A stretch of 64,000 bases of DNA from positions 68,709 to 132,708 of the forward strand of contig JBBCJX010000012.1 of NCBI GenBank assembly GCA_037189985.1. Reading direction: 5' to 3'. The translations under genes and the position numbers were made by a program. Below, piece after piece: positions 37,297-46,439 of this stretch; within the stretch, counting starts at the first letter, position 1, and each line of letters begins with the position of its first letter. The notes under the pieces are model-generated. The model saw nothing but the letters and a program-made list of their open reading frames with translations, made no database searches and had not been told where the DNA came from. The stretch is from UBA2031 sp037189985. Its GTDB lineage: Bacteria; Pseudomonadota; Gammaproteobacteria; Pseudomonadales; Moraxellaceae.

Positions 37297-38016
37297 ATGA
37301 AGAAACATCACCGTATCGTCATACTGACCGGTGCCGGCATTTCTGCCGAAAGCGGCATCCGTACCTTCCGGGCCGCCGACGGGCTCTGGGAAGACCATCG
37401 CATCGAAGATGTGGCCACACCCGAGGCCTTCGAGCGAGACCCCATGCTCGTGCAGCGCTTCTACAACCTGCGCCGTGCACAGCTGCACGATCCGGCCATA
37501 CAGCCGAATGCCGCACACCTTGCACTCGCCAGGCTGGAGCAGGAATTTGCAGGAGGGTTCCTGCTGGTGACACAGAATGTGGACAACCTGCATGAGCGTG
37601 CCGGCTCGAAAAACCTCCTGCACATGCACGGCGAACTCCTCTCCATATTCTGCCGCCGCACCGGCCAGCGCTTTCGCACGGACGGGGACATCCTGCCTGC
37701 ACAGCGCTGCGATTGTTGTCATGAAACAGGGACACTGCGGCCGGACATCGTATGGTTTGGTGAAATCCCTTACAGCATGGATCGCATCCAGGAGGCTCTG
37801 GAAAACTGCACACTTTTCCTGGCCATCGGGACTTCCGGCAATGTTTATCCGGCTGCCGGTTTTGTGCAGCAGGCTCGACTGGCAGGCGCCGGTACCGTGG
37901 AAATCAATCTGGAGCCATCACGGGTTGGCACGGCTTTTCACGAGCACCTGTATGGAAGGGCCGGCGAAACAGTACCCACCTTTGTCTCCCGCCTCCTGGC
38001 CGATACCGCTGCCTGA
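37297..38016 (+). CDS. cobB: NAD-dependent protein deacylase, sirtuin
   Basis: 239 residues from the ATG at 37297 behind AGGACAGGAG. NAD motif ILTGAGISAESGIRTFR, TQNVDNLHERAG, catalytic H111 in HMHGEL, and zinc cysteines at C119 and in RCDCC. Y56 and R59 match the YxxR pair that lets class III sirtuins remove succinyl and malonyl as well as acetyl groups. The sequence follows E. coli CobB closely but lacks its N-terminal extension. Convergent with the small basic protein gene, 7 bases apart. Confidence 0.93.
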   Translation: MKKHHRIVILTGAGISAESGIRTFRAADGLWEDHRIEDVATPEAFERDPMLVQRFYNLRRAQLHDPAIQPNAAHLALARLEQEFAGGFLLVTQNVDNLHERAGSKNLLHMHGELLSIFCRRTGQRFRTDGDILPAQRCDCCHETGTLRPDIVWFGEIPYSMDRIQEALENCTLFLAIGTSGNVYPAAGFVQQARLAGAGTVEINLEPSRVGTAFHEHLYGRAGETVPTFVSRLLADTAA

Positions 38017-38023
38017 ACCGGTA

Positions 38024-38407
38024 TCAGTCCGTGCTGCGACGACCACCACTGGAACGGCGATCAGGCTGGATCGCGGCACCGCGGCGCACCTCACGACGCT
38101 CTCTCGCCTTGCGCCTTCCACCTCGTCGGCGCTCGATGCCATCCCAGGCTGAGGCCGGAATGCCCGGCATGTCCGCCGTCAGCAACTCCAGATGGGTGAC
38201 AAGGCCAGCCTCGGCCAGCACCTCGAGATAGCGGTTACCGTCATCCCGGCTGATGCTGCGCTTGATGACGGAAGGCGGCGAAGAAAGCAGCACGCGAATG
38301 CGCGGCAAGGTAACCCCGAAAAGCTGGGCAAGGTTGACGGTTACTTCGGCAGCATCAATGCCGGGCAGGTATTGTCCGCGAAAGACGAGGCGGTATCGGT
38401 CTGACAT
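38024..38407 (-). CDS. Small protein with basic tail, unknown function
   Basis: 127 residues. Residues 1-75 (YRLVFRGQYLPGIDAAEV, LAQLFGVTLPRIRVLLSS, VIKRSISRDDGNRYLEVL) resemble a small alpha/beta domain that I recall at the N-terminus of various gammaproteobacterial membrane proteins, where a membrane part follows. Here the rest is a highly basic, Arg-rich tail of about 40 residues with no membrane helix. The tail could bind nucleic acid. It follows the che operon by 119 bases on the same strand; whether it is part of it is unclear. Confidence 0.6.
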   Translation of the reverse strand: MSDRYRLVFRGQYLPGIDAAEVTVNLAQLFGVTLPRIRVLLSSPPSVIKRSISRDDGNRYLEVLAEAGLVTHLELLTADMPGIPASAWDGIERRRGGRRKARERREVRRGAAIQPDRRSSGGRRSTD

Positions 38408-38526
38408 GGCATCCCTTCATTCTTGTTATTGGCAGGCACGATCCAGTGCCTGAGGGTCTGTTGGCAGCATGGCCAACGCGCCCTAGGGTATGCCGTGATA
38501 ACAGGGATGCAAAGAGGGTCAGGAGG

Positions 38527-38955
38527 TCAGTCGTCTACCAGCATGATGTGCAAGGGCTCTCCCTCACTGCTGAAGGCAACCGCCTGGCCAGACCTGGGAG
38601 GATGCCAGTCGGCATGAAAGTGCGGCAGCCCCAGCTTGCTGGGTGAGGGCAGCAGTGCCTTCACGTTGCCGCCGATGATGTTGGCGATCTCGCCCAGCGC
38701 ATCCGACCACAAGGCTTCACGCATTTCTTCGCTGTCACACTGGAACATGGCGGCAGCCACACGCTGTGCCAGCCGCTGTGAACAGCAGACCACCACAACG
38801 CCGTTCCAGGCACCCTCAATCGAAATGGAAGCAGCACACTCGCAAACATCGGGCTCGCCCGAAGCACGGGCCAGTGGAATGTCCAGGAATCCTGTCCAGA
38901 CATTCTCCGTGATGTCACTGATGTGCTCCTGCTCAGGCATATTCATCAGCATCAT
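38527..38955 (-). CDS. CheX-like chemotaxis phosphatase
   Basis: 142 residues. The C-terminal half has GEIANIIGGNVKALL, where E89 and N92 are the ExxN catalytic pair of the CheX/CheC/FliY phosphatases. Only one such motif is present, as in CheX. It dephosphorylates CheY-P and would take the place of CheZ. Translational overlap with cheR (ATGA). It is the last gene of the che operon. Start could be either of two neighbouring ATG codons. Confidence 0.82.
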   Translation of the reverse strand: MMLMNMPEQEHISDITENVWTGFLDIPLARASGEPDVCECAASISIEGAWNGVVVVCCSQRLAQRVAAAMFQCDSEEMREALWSDALGEIANIIGGNVKALLPSPSKLGLPHFHADWHPPRSGQAVAFSSEGEPLHIMLVDD

Positions 38956-39770
38956 TGCTCTCCCCGCAAATAATAGTAGCAGGCGCGGTTGCTGATGCTG
39001 GGATGAAAGTCATCCACCACCCCCAGCGGCGACTCGCTGCCCCCCAGAAACAGGAAACCGTCTTCATGCATGGTTTGTTGTACCCGTTGCAATACGTCAC
39101 GCCGGGTAGCGGTATCAAAATAAATCAGGACATTGCGCAACAGTACAATGTCGAAAACCGGTAACTCCGGCCATGACTCCACCAGGTTTATTTCCTGGAA
39201 GCTCACCATCCTGCGCAGCTCCGGACCGATTTCCCACTCCAGCCCGACACGCCTAAAATGCATGGCCAGATCACGTGCCGGCAAGCCACGGTTCACCTCC
39301 ATATGGCTGTAGCGGCCACTTCGTGCACGTGCCAGTGCCGTAAGGGAAAAATCGCTCCCCATGATCTGTACATCCCATCCCGCAAGCTCGGGTATCTGGC
39401 TGACCAGCAACGCCACACTCCAGACCTCCTGCCCCGTGGCGCAGGCTGCACACCAGATGCGTAACGAACGCTGACTGGCACGGCGCTGCAGCAATGCCGG
39501 AATGACATCTTCACGCAGCGAATCGAACAGCCAGGGATCACGAAAGAAATAGGTCTCCTGTATGGCCATGGCATCCGCCACATTGGCAATCATGGCAGAG
39601 TCACCCATGCGCAATGACTGCAGCAGGCTTTCGGTTGGCATGCCGCGATCCTTCAGGAGGCGCTGCATGCGGTTTTCCACCAGATAACGTTTCTCCGGCT
39701 CGAACACCATACCGGTATGCCGGTTCACAGAGTGCAGGATCATGGCAATGTCCTCTTCCGTGAACATCAC
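38952..39770 (-). CDS. cheR: Chemoreceptor methyltransferase
   Basis: 272 residues. N-terminal helical domain, then the SAM-dependent domain with ETYFFRDPWLFD, WCAACATGQEVWS (SAM-binding loop), MGSDFSLTALARARSG and LLRNVLIYFD. It methylates glutamates of the receptor signalling domain using SAM. It overlaps cheB upstream and cheX downstream by four bases each, which fixes the order cheB-cheR-cheX. Confidence 0.93.
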   Translation of the reverse strand: MMFTEEDIAMILHSVNRHTGMVFEPEKRYLVENRMQRLLKDRGMPTESLLQSLRMGDSAMIANVADAMAIQETYFFRDPWLFDSLREDVIPALLQRRASQRSLRIWCAACATGQEVWSVALLVSQIPELAGWDVQIMGSDFSLTALARARSGRYSHMEVNRGLPARDLAMHFRRVGLEWEIGPELRRMVSFQEINLVESWPELPVFDIVLLRNVLIYFDTATRRDVLQRVQQTMHEDGFLFLGGSESPLGVVDDFHPSISNRACYYYLRGEQ

Positions 39771-40918
39771 GACTCCACTGTCTTGGCAACAGCAGCTTCG
39801 GTAACAGCCGCCTTGTCAGTGCCGTCATTTTCATCCGGCCGGAACCAGGGGCGACATACCGCCAGACGTCTGCACAATTCGCCCGGCATGTCGGCAAGGG
39901 CAAGTACTGCATTGGCAAGACCCGCCTGCACCACGGCAGCAGGCATTCCCCAGACCACACTGCTTGCCCTGTCCTGTGCAATCACCTGGCCGCCCGCCTC
40001 ACGAATGTATCGTGCACCCGACTCGCCATCCTGCCCCATGCCGGTCAGCACCATGCCCAGTACCCGTGCCCCATAAACCTTTGCCGCCGAACGGAACAGG
40101 ACATCTGCCGAAGGCCGGCAGAAATTCTCTGGTGGTGCATCATTCGCAAACGCCCAGATTTCATCGCCCTGCCTTTCTATCGTCATGTGCCGACCTCCTG
40201 CTGCAAGCACAACCAGCCCCGGGCGCAGCCTCAAAGGAGACGAGCACTCCTCGACGGCCAATGCAGAAATACGATTCAACCTTTGCGCCAGTGCACGCGT
40301 AAAGAATGCCGGCATGTGCTGCACAATCAGCACTGGCGCCGGAAAATCCGCCGGCAGTGCCGGCACCAATTCACTCAGTGCATTCGGCCCGCCGGTGGAA
40401 ACCGCGATCACCACCACATCCACCTGACCTGCCGGCAGCTCGGGCGGCCTGAAGCGTGTCGGTGTCGCAGCTGCAGATGGCGCTCTCGGCTCCACGGCAA
40501 GCGGCGGCTGGCGTCCCAGCAACTGTCGCAGGCGAGGAACCAGCATGGCACGGATGTGATCACGCGCTGCCGCCGCACTGCCCAACATGGAAGGCTTGGT
40601 GACATAGTCGTTGGCGCCCAGCAGCAACGCCTCGATAGTGACCATGGCACCGCGTTCCGTTACCGAGCTGAATACGAGCACCGGAAAAACCGATCCTGAT
40701 GCACGCAAAGCCCGCAGCATTTCCAGGCCATTCATGTCCGGCATTTCGATATCCAGCACGACAATATCCGGCTCCACCCTGCCAATGCGCTGCAATGCTT
40801 CTGCACCGTTACTTGCCGTACCCACCACCTCGATGTCGCTCTCTTCCTCCAGAATGCGGCTCAACACCTGCCTCACCACTACCGTGTCATCGACGATAAA
40901 GACGCGGATTCCACTCAT
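39767..40918 (-). CDS. cheB: Chemotaxis response regulator protein-glutamate methylesterase
   Basis: 383 residues. Receiver domain with D56 as phosphate acceptor (VVLDIEMPDMNG) and K in YVTKPS, a Pro/Ala-rich linker, then the methylesterase domain with catalytic Ser in VSTGGPNAL, His in VQHMPAFFT and Asp in GMGQDG. It removes methyl groups from the receptor. A further 25-residue tail after the catalytic domain is unusual and has no evident motif. Confidence 0.93.
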   Translation of the reverse strand: MSGIRVFIVDDTVVVRQVLSRILEEESDIEVVGTASNGAEALQRIGRVEPDIVVLDIEMPDMNGLEMLRALRASGSVFPVLVFSSVTERGAMVTIEALLLGANDYVTKPSMLGSAAAARDHIRAMLVPRLRQLLGRQPPLAVEPRAPSAAATPTRFRPPELPAGQVDVVVIAVSTGGPNALSELVPALPADFPAPVLIVQHMPAFFTRALAQRLNRISALAVEECSSPLRLRPGLVVLAAGGRHMTIERQGDEIWAFANDAPPENFCRPSADVLFRSAAKVYGARVLGMVLTGMGQDGESGARYIREAGGQVIAQDRASSVVWGMPAAVVQAGLANAVLALADMPGELCRRLAVCRPWFRPDENDGTDKAAVTEAAVAKTVES

Positions 40919-41307
40919 GCCGTCCCCGATGGCTCTCTCCGGGCCAGCCCCAGCATTTCCAGTTTGCTGATCAGTGTTTCACGCGTGAACGGCTTCATCA
41001 GGTATTCATCGGCACCCGCTGCCAATGCATTCACCACCTGACCAGCCTCCGTCTCGCTGGTGATGACCAAGAGGCGCATGTTGCTGAAGCGCGCATCCGA
41101 CCTGACAACGCGGATGAACTCCAGGCCATTCATGACCGGCATGTTCCAGTCCACCAGCGCAATGTCCCGACGCACACCGTCATCCAGACGGAAGATGGCG
41201 GCACTGCCATCCTCCGCTTCGTCCACGGCGTAACCGATATTGCGCAAGGTATCGCCAATCAGAAGACGCATGGCACGGGAATCGTCTATCACTAGCGCAT
41301 TGGGCAT
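40915..41307 (-). CDS. cheY: CheY-like response regulator
   Basis: 130 residues, a single receiver domain: IDDS, D53 in LVDWNMP, Thr in VITSETE and Lys in YLMKPFT. No output domain. It lies between the receptor gene (25 bases upstream) and cheB (four-base overlap). One of two single-receiver regulators in the operon; this one is closest to the classical CheY in length and is the likely motor or output regulator. Confidence 0.88.
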   Translation of the reverse strand: MPNALVIDDSRAMRLLIGDTLRNIGYAVDEAEDGSAAIFRLDDGVRRDIALVDWNMPVMNGLEFIRVVRSDARFSNMRLLVITSETEAGQVVNALAAGADEYLMKPFTRETLISKLEMLGLARREPSGTA

Positions 41308-41332
41308 GAGCAGTCTCCGGTGTGGCGCTACA

Positions 41333-43351
41333 TCAGTTCTTTCGGGTTGCCGTCAGGTCCTGCAGGTCGGCCGCCATTTTTGCGAGCTCCGTGGCGGCCT
41401 CACGCGTGCTGGCCGCGCCTTCGCTGGTACTGCCGGCAGCATTGGCCACATTGGTGATACTGCGGGCAATGTCATCCGTACCGCGCGCGGCCTCGGTCAC
41501 ACGTCGGGCAATTTCATTGGAAGTAATGGTTTGCTCTTCCACGGCAGAGGCAATGGAGCCCTGCACCTGGCTGATGTGATGGATCACTTCGCTGATGCGG
41601 GCAATACCGTCCACCGCGCCGCTGACACCACCCTGAATGGCCTCGATTTTCTGACCGATATCTTCAGTGGCACGCGCGGTTTCCTTGGCCAGTTCCTTCA
41701 CTTCGTTCGCCACCACCGCAAATCCGCGGCCAGCCTCGCCAGCACGCGCTGCTTCAATGGTGGCGTTGAGGGCAAGCAGGTTGGTCTGCTGCGCAATGCC
41801 GGTGATGACCTTGATGACCTTGCCGATCTCGGCACTGCTGATTCCCAGACTGCTGATGGTGGTGTTGGTACCTTCCGCAATGCGCACAGCCTCATCGGCA
41901 ACGCGTGCCGCATCATTGGCATTCTTGGCGATCTCCTTGATGCTGGAACCCATTTCCTCGATACCACTGGAAACAGCCTGCACACTCTTGTTGATTTCCT
42001 CCGCTGCCGTGGCCACCGTACTAGCCTGTACCGATGCCTCTTCAGCAAACGAGGACATCTGCGCGCTCGTACTGATCATGGCATCCGACGACGATGCAAT
42101 GACGCCCACCGAATCACGAATACGCTCTTCAAGGGTGACCTTGTCGGTGATGATTTCCCAGGTCAGCATCGGCCCGATGTAGGCTCCCTGCGCATCAATG
42201 ATGGCACTGACCAGAAGATCCAGTTTTTCCGGACCCACGGTGATCGTGGTGCGGTGAGGCAGGTTTTTCGGATCGGCAAGGATGCGGCGCTGGTGGGCCG
42301 GGTTTTTATGGAAAACGTCAATATTGGTGCCGACCATGTCGGCCGCCTTGACGTTGATGTACTGCTCGATACGGGAAAGCGTCTTGCTGGCAGCCGGATT
42401 GATGTAAACAACCGTGAGGTCGCGATCACACAGGAAAACGTTGGTCGGCATCTGTTCGACCATGTTTGTCAGGCGCTGGATTTCATTCTGCTGCCTCAAC
42501 TCTGACGTGATGTCATCCCAGCTTACCGTGTACCCCACGAGCTTGCGGGCGTGATTGAAAACCGCATTGATGCGACTGCGCAGGGTCACTCCGCCAAACG
42601 TGAAGTCGGCAGAGTGCGGCAGGGCATTGGGGCTGTTCAGGATACGCTCGACGCGCTTTGGGTCGCGATGGAAGCGATGGATATGGCCGTTGAGGATGTC
42701 CTCGAAGCGCACACCGAAAGCCTGCTGGATAGGCTCTGCAATCGTGCGCAAGGTTTCGAGGGCGCGTGGATTGATATAGACGATGTTGAGGTCTGTATTG
42801 GCAACAAAGACATTGGTCTGCAGACTGTCAATGATGCCTCTCAGGGCTGACATTTCCTCCAGGAGCTCGCTGGTTTTGTCATCTGTCAGGTTGAGATCCT
42901 TGGCAATCTTGCGTGAATCGGTCGGCTTCTCTTCAGCCTTGCCATTTCCTTTCTTGCTGACAATCGCATTCGCCAGCGGTCCTACTGCACTCATGACAGC
43001 CTCCACATGCTCCGGCTCGACGCCAAGATGCTCCAGGGTTTCCTGCAGATGCCTAGCCACATGGCCAAACTGTTCCGCAGTGATGTTGAGTTTTGCGTGA
43101 ACCTCCTTCATGGAGGCCCCTTTGTAGACTTTCCCGCCACCCAATGCCTGGGTGAAGAAATCCACCTGCATTTTCTTGAGATGCGGCAATCTTTCTTCCG
43201 TGAAGAACGGTGCCAAAAGATCGTCATCCAGCACGCGGCGGTAGAATTCCTCTACTGTCGCCTCAATGGCAGGCAGTCCGCCGATCAGCTCGAAAAGAGA
43301 CAGCGAATCGTGTGAACGCGTCAACTTTGACCGTGACTGTACTCTTGTCAT
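41333..43351 (-). CDS. Soluble chemoreceptor: truncated haemoglobin + two PAS + MCP domain
   Basis: 672 residues with no membrane helix. Residues 17-131 are a group I truncated haemoglobin: SLFELIGGLPAIEATVEEFY with Tyr37 at B10, APFF with the CD1 Phe, HLKKMQVDFFTQALGGG, and the proximal His85 in MKEVHAKLNIT. Two PAS domains follow (about 165-285 and 290-405; VYINPRALE and VYINPAASKT, FHRDP and FHKNP). The MCP signalling domain has its conserved tip QQTNLLALNATIEAARAGEA. PAS pairs of this kind occur in Aer-like receptors. The globin probably senses oxygen or NO. It lies between cheW and cheY, in their operon. Confidence 0.88.
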   Translation of the reverse strand: MTRVQSRSKLTRSHDSLSLFELIGGLPAIEATVEEFYRRVLDDDLLAPFFTEERLPHLKKMQVDFFTQALGGGKVYKGASMKEVHAKLNITAEQFGHVARHLQETLEHLGVEPEHVEAVMSAVGPLANAIVSKKGNGKAEEKPTDSRKIAKDLNLTDDKTSELLEEMSALRGIIDSLQTNVFVANTDLNIVYINPRALETLRTIAEPIQQAFGVRFEDILNGHIHRFHRDPKRVERILNSPNALPHSADFTFGGVTLRSRINAVFNHARKLVGYTVSWDDITSELRQQNEIQRLTNMVEQMPTNVFLCDRDLTVVYINPAASKTLSRIEQYINVKAADMVGTNIDVFHKNPAHQRRILADPKNLPHRTTITVGPEKLDLLVSAIIDAQGAYIGPMLTWEIITDKVTLEERIRDSVGVIASSSDAMISTSAQMSSFAEEASVQASTVATAAEEINKSVQAVSSGIEEMGSSIKEIAKNANDAARVADEAVRIAEGTNTTISSLGISSAEIGKVIKVITGIAQQTNLLALNATIEAARAGEAGRGFAVVANEVKELAKETARATEDIGQKIEAIQGGVSGAVDGIARISEVIHHISQVQGSIASAVEEQTITSNEIARRVTEAARGTDDIARSITNVANAAGSTSEGAASTREAATELAKMAADLQDLTATRKN

Positions 43352-43369
43352 TTCCTTAACCCCTGGCCT

Positions 43370-43840
43370 TCATATTGTTTTTTCTTCAGTTGCCGATGCT
43401 GCCCGCAGGCAGGAGTCGTCATCCAGCATGCGGTGCACATCCACCAGCAGCAGCAAGCCTTCATCCTGCGGATATATCCCCCGGATGAACTCCCTCGCCA
43501 TTCCCTGCAAGGTTTCCGGAGGACGTTCCACCTCTTCTTCTTCAACCGTGACCACATCCCCTATCCTGTCCACCAGCAGGCTTATCTCGCTTCCTTCATG
43601 GCGTATGACGAGATTCATCTGCTCGGAGAGGTCTTCTTTCCCGTGTGCCCTGAGGACACGGCGCACATCGACTGCCGTGACAATCTGGCCACGCAGGTTC
43701 ATGAGACCGGCAACCGCGGGAGGAGCCAGGGGTGCGCGCGTCATGGGCTGGCTCTGGAGAACCTCCTGAACATCCCTGACAGGAATTCCGTAGTACTGTT
43801 CGCCGATGAAGAACGTGCAGTAGAGGACGCTTGTGCTCAT
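43370..43840 (-). CDS. cheW: CheW coupling protein
   Basis: 156 residues. CheW pattern: YCTFFIGEQYYGIPVRDVQE, LAPPAVAGLMNLRGQIVTAV, LLVDRIGDVVTVEE. It links the receptor to CheA. It overlaps cheA upstream by four bases and precedes the globin receptor gene by 18 bases. Slightly shorter than E. coli CheW. Confidence 0.9.
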   Translation of the reverse strand: MSTSVLYCTFFIGEQYYGIPVRDVQEVLQSQPMTRAPLAPPAVAGLMNLRGQIVTAVDVRRVLRAHGKEDLSEQMNLVIRHEGSEISLLVDRIGDVVTVEEEEVERPPETLQGMAREFIRGIYPQDEGLLLLVDVHRMLDDDSCLRAASATEEKTI

Positions 43841-45972
43841 GCCGTTCCCCTTGCTGCATTGCGTGATGCATCGGACACCAGCAGGCCATCACGCGAGAGC
43901 GCCATGATCTCCTCCATGTCGATGAGATCGGTCACTCGCCCCTGCACCACGGCCGTTCCACGTATGACCTGCTGTTTTCCCTGCCTGGAGAAGGTGGTTA
44001 TTTCTTCATCCACGATGTCCACGATGCCATCCACCACAAGACCAACCAGGCCTTCATCACTGGCATGGACAATGACCTGCAAGTGATTTCCGGAAGCCTC
44101 GGCGGCTCCCAGCTTCAGCAGCTTGCCGATGCGCACCAGAGGAAGGATATGGTCGCGGTACTGGACGACTTCGCTGCCACAGGAGTATTCGATGGCACTG
44201 GCGGAAAATTCTTCCAGACGCTGCACGCTGGACAGTGGAATGGCACCCTGACCTTGCCCGCCCATGCGGAACAGCAACAGGGAATGGCGGTCATGGGCAT
44301 GGGCCACCGCCTCTTGCACCTGCTTCCAGGCCGATCCTTGCTGGTTCTCGAGCAGCACATGCGCACGCTGGGCAATGGCAACAGCATCCAGAATGAGGGC
44401 TACACGGCCATCACCCATGATGGTGGCCCCGGCAAAACAGTTGACGTTCTTGAAGTGCCGCCCGAGCGGCTTGACGACGATTTCTTCTGTATCGCGTACG
44501 GTATCGACCAGCAGGCCGAACTCACGGCTGTCGGCCTGCAGAACGAGAATGTGCAAAGCGCTTTCAGCACTGCGCGGCGGCAGGCCCAGTACCTGTCGCA
44601 GGTCAACCAGCGGCAATAGCTTTCCACGCAGCCGGTACACCAGCGATTCATGCACCGGTTCTATTTTCTGTCGCCGCTCCTCGCCATCGAGACGCACGAT
44701 CTCGAGCAGGCTGACCTGGGGAATGGCATAGCGCTCGTCATGGCAGGTGGTGACCAGCGCAGGAATGATGGCCAGCGTGAGCGGGATCTTGACCTTGAAC
44801 GACGTGCCATGCCCACGACGCGTCTGCACGTCCACCGTGCCGCCTACACGCTCCACATTGTTGCGCACCACATCCAGCCCAACACCACGCCCTGAAATAC
44901 TGGTGACCTGCGCTGCCGTAGAAAAACCCGGCAGGAAAACCAGATCAAGGATTTCGCGCTCCGTCAGTTGCGATACCTGCTCCTGGCGTAGCAGCCCACG
45001 GGTCAGCGCGCGGTCCAGCACGGCATCCATGTTGATGCCGGCGCCGTCATCGCTGATTTCCACGATGACATAGCCACTTTCATGAAAAGCCCGCAGGCGC
45101 AGCAATCCGGTTTCCGGCTTGCCAGCCTTGCTACGTTCAGCCGGCGTTTCCATGCCGTGATCCACAGCATTGCGCAGGAGATGCGTCAGCGGATCCTTGA
45201 TTGCCTGCAACAGGCTGCGGTCCAGTTCGGTCTCTCCGCCCTCTCGCTCCAGCCGTACCTGCTTGCCGGTATGCAGCTCCAGATCACGCACCAGCCTCGG
45301 GAAAGCTCCCCATACCGTACTGATGGGCTGCATGCGGGTTTTCATCACGCCTTCCTGCAGCTCCGTGGTAATCAGGTTCAGGCGTTGCGCGGCACTGGTC
45401 AGGACAGGATCGGCCTGGTTGCCGGCATACTGGAGAATCTGGTTGCGGGTGAGTACAAGCTCACCGACGACATTCATCAACTTGTCGAGCAGGCCGACAT
45501 CCACGCGAATGGCGGAATCGGCAACCGCACTGCTGTGCTCTGCCGTATCAGGGCCGGAAACGGCTGCCTGCACAGGTGCGGACTCGCCCCCACCCAGAAA
45601 ATTCCGGAAAGACGTGATCAGCCCCGTATGGTCGGCACTGCCTTCGTCACCACTTTCCTCGATGAGGGAAAGCATCTGCCGGACGGCATCAATCAACTCG
45701 AACAGTGCATTGGCAAGATCGCGGGAGAAAGTGATGTGGCCGTCACGCAAGAGCACCAGCGCGTCCTCAGCGGCGTGCGTGAGCGATTCCATACGGTTGT
45801 AGCCGAAGAATCCGCAAGTACCCTTGATGGTGTGCACCACGCGAAAGACGCGGGCCAGCGTGGCGGCATCCCCCGGTGTCCGCTCCAGAACGACGAGGTC
45901 TTCTTCCAGATGAGCAAGGTTCTCCGTGCTCTCGACGAGAAAAGCGCGCAGGGCCTCGTCCATGCCGCTCAT
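43837..45972 (-). CDS. cheA: Chemotaxis histidine kinase with two CheW domains
   Basis: 711 residues. HPt domain with phosphorylated H47 in HTIKGTCGFFG, then directly a linker and the dimerisation helix (LLDKLMNVVGELVLTRNQIL), so the CheY-binding P2 domain is missing. The ATPase domain has HLLRNAVDHGMETPAERSKA, DDGAGI and SGRGVGLDVV. Two CheW-like domains follow: residues about 430-570 and 580-700 (AIPLSSVQRLEEF, LVRIGKLLKL). The second CheW domain is an addition over E. coli CheA. Translationally coupled to a response regulator upstream and cheW downstream. Confidence 0.92.
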   Translation of the reverse strand: MSGMDEALRAFLVESTENLAHLEEDLVVLERTPGDAATLARVFRVVHTIKGTCGFFGYNRMESLTHAAEDALVLLRDGHITFSRDLANALFELIDAVRQMLSLIEESGDEGSADHTGLITSFRNFLGGGESAPVQAAVSGPDTAEHSSAVADSAIRVDVGLLDKLMNVVGELVLTRNQILQYAGNQADPVLTSAAQRLNLITTELQEGVMKTRMQPISTVWGAFPRLVRDLELHTGKQVRLEREGGETELDRSLLQAIKDPLTHLLRNAVDHGMETPAERSKAGKPETGLLRLRAFHESGYVIVEISDDGAGINMDAVLDRALTRGLLRQEQVSQLTEREILDLVFLPGFSTAAQVTSISGRGVGLDVVRNNVERVGGTVDVQTRRGHGTSFKVKIPLTLAIIPALVTTCHDERYAIPQVSLLEIVRLDGEERRQKIEPVHESLVYRLRGKLLPLVDLRQVLGLPPRSAESALHILVLQADSREFGLLVDTVRDTEEIVVKPLGRHFKNVNCFAGATIMGDGRVALILDAVAIAQRAHVLLENQQGSAWKQVQEAVAHAHDRHSLLLFRMGGQGQGAIPLSSVQRLEEFSASAIEYSCGSEVVQYRDHILPLVRIGKLLKLGAAEASGNHLQVIVHASDEGLVGLVVDGIVDIVDEEITTFSRQGKQQVIRGTAVVQGRVTDLIDMEEIMALSRDGLLVSDASRNAARGTA

Positions 45973-46439
45973 TTGCTCGCACTCCCGGCAGGGGAGGAGA
46001 TGGACTTGCGCAGGTAAACAATGCGCAGGACTGCCTGCAGGTCGGCATCACGGGGAGGTTTGGTCAGGTAATTGTCGCAGCCGGCAATATGCCCGTCCTG
46101 ATGATCAGCCTGGGATTTCAGGCTGGACAGCATGGCTACCCGTGTCTTGCGTATGCCCTTGATGCGCCGGCAGGCCTCGTGGCCGCCCATGCCCGGCATC
46201 ACCACGTCCAGGAAAACAAGGTCATAGGGTGTTTCCAGCACATGCTCCACGGCTTCTTCGCCGGAAGCCGCCATGTCGATATCCACATGGAAGGAATCAT
46301 CGGCAAGTTGCTCCAGTTTGACGGCCAGGTACTGGCGTACTGCAGCGCTGTCATCGACAACAAGGATGCGTATCCGCAGGCGCCTGTCCTGCGCCGGTAC
46401 GGGCCGGGGGGATACTGCGGAGGAACCGGGCTCGCTCAT
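45969..46439 (-). CDS. Response regulator, first gene of the che operon
   Basis: 156 residues from the ATG at 46439; the frame is open further upstream but residues before MSEPGSS are not receiver-like. A 22-residue Ser/Pro/Arg-rich leader precedes a single receiver: VVDDSAAVRQ, D78 in VFLDVVMPGMGG, Ser in LSSLKSQ and Lys in LTKPPRD. No output domain. Its stop overlaps the cheA start (ATGA). A second CheY-type protein beside the one at 40915; it may act as a phosphate sink or a partner for a different target. Confidence 0.85.
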   Translation of the reverse strand: MSEPGSSAVSPRPVPAQDRRLRIRILVVDDSAAVRQYLAVKLEQLADDSFHVDIDMAASGEEAVEHVLETPYDLVFLDVVMPGMGGHEACRRIKGIRKTRVAMLSSLKSQADHQDGHIAGCDNYLTKPPRDADLQAVLRIVYLRKSISSPAGSASK

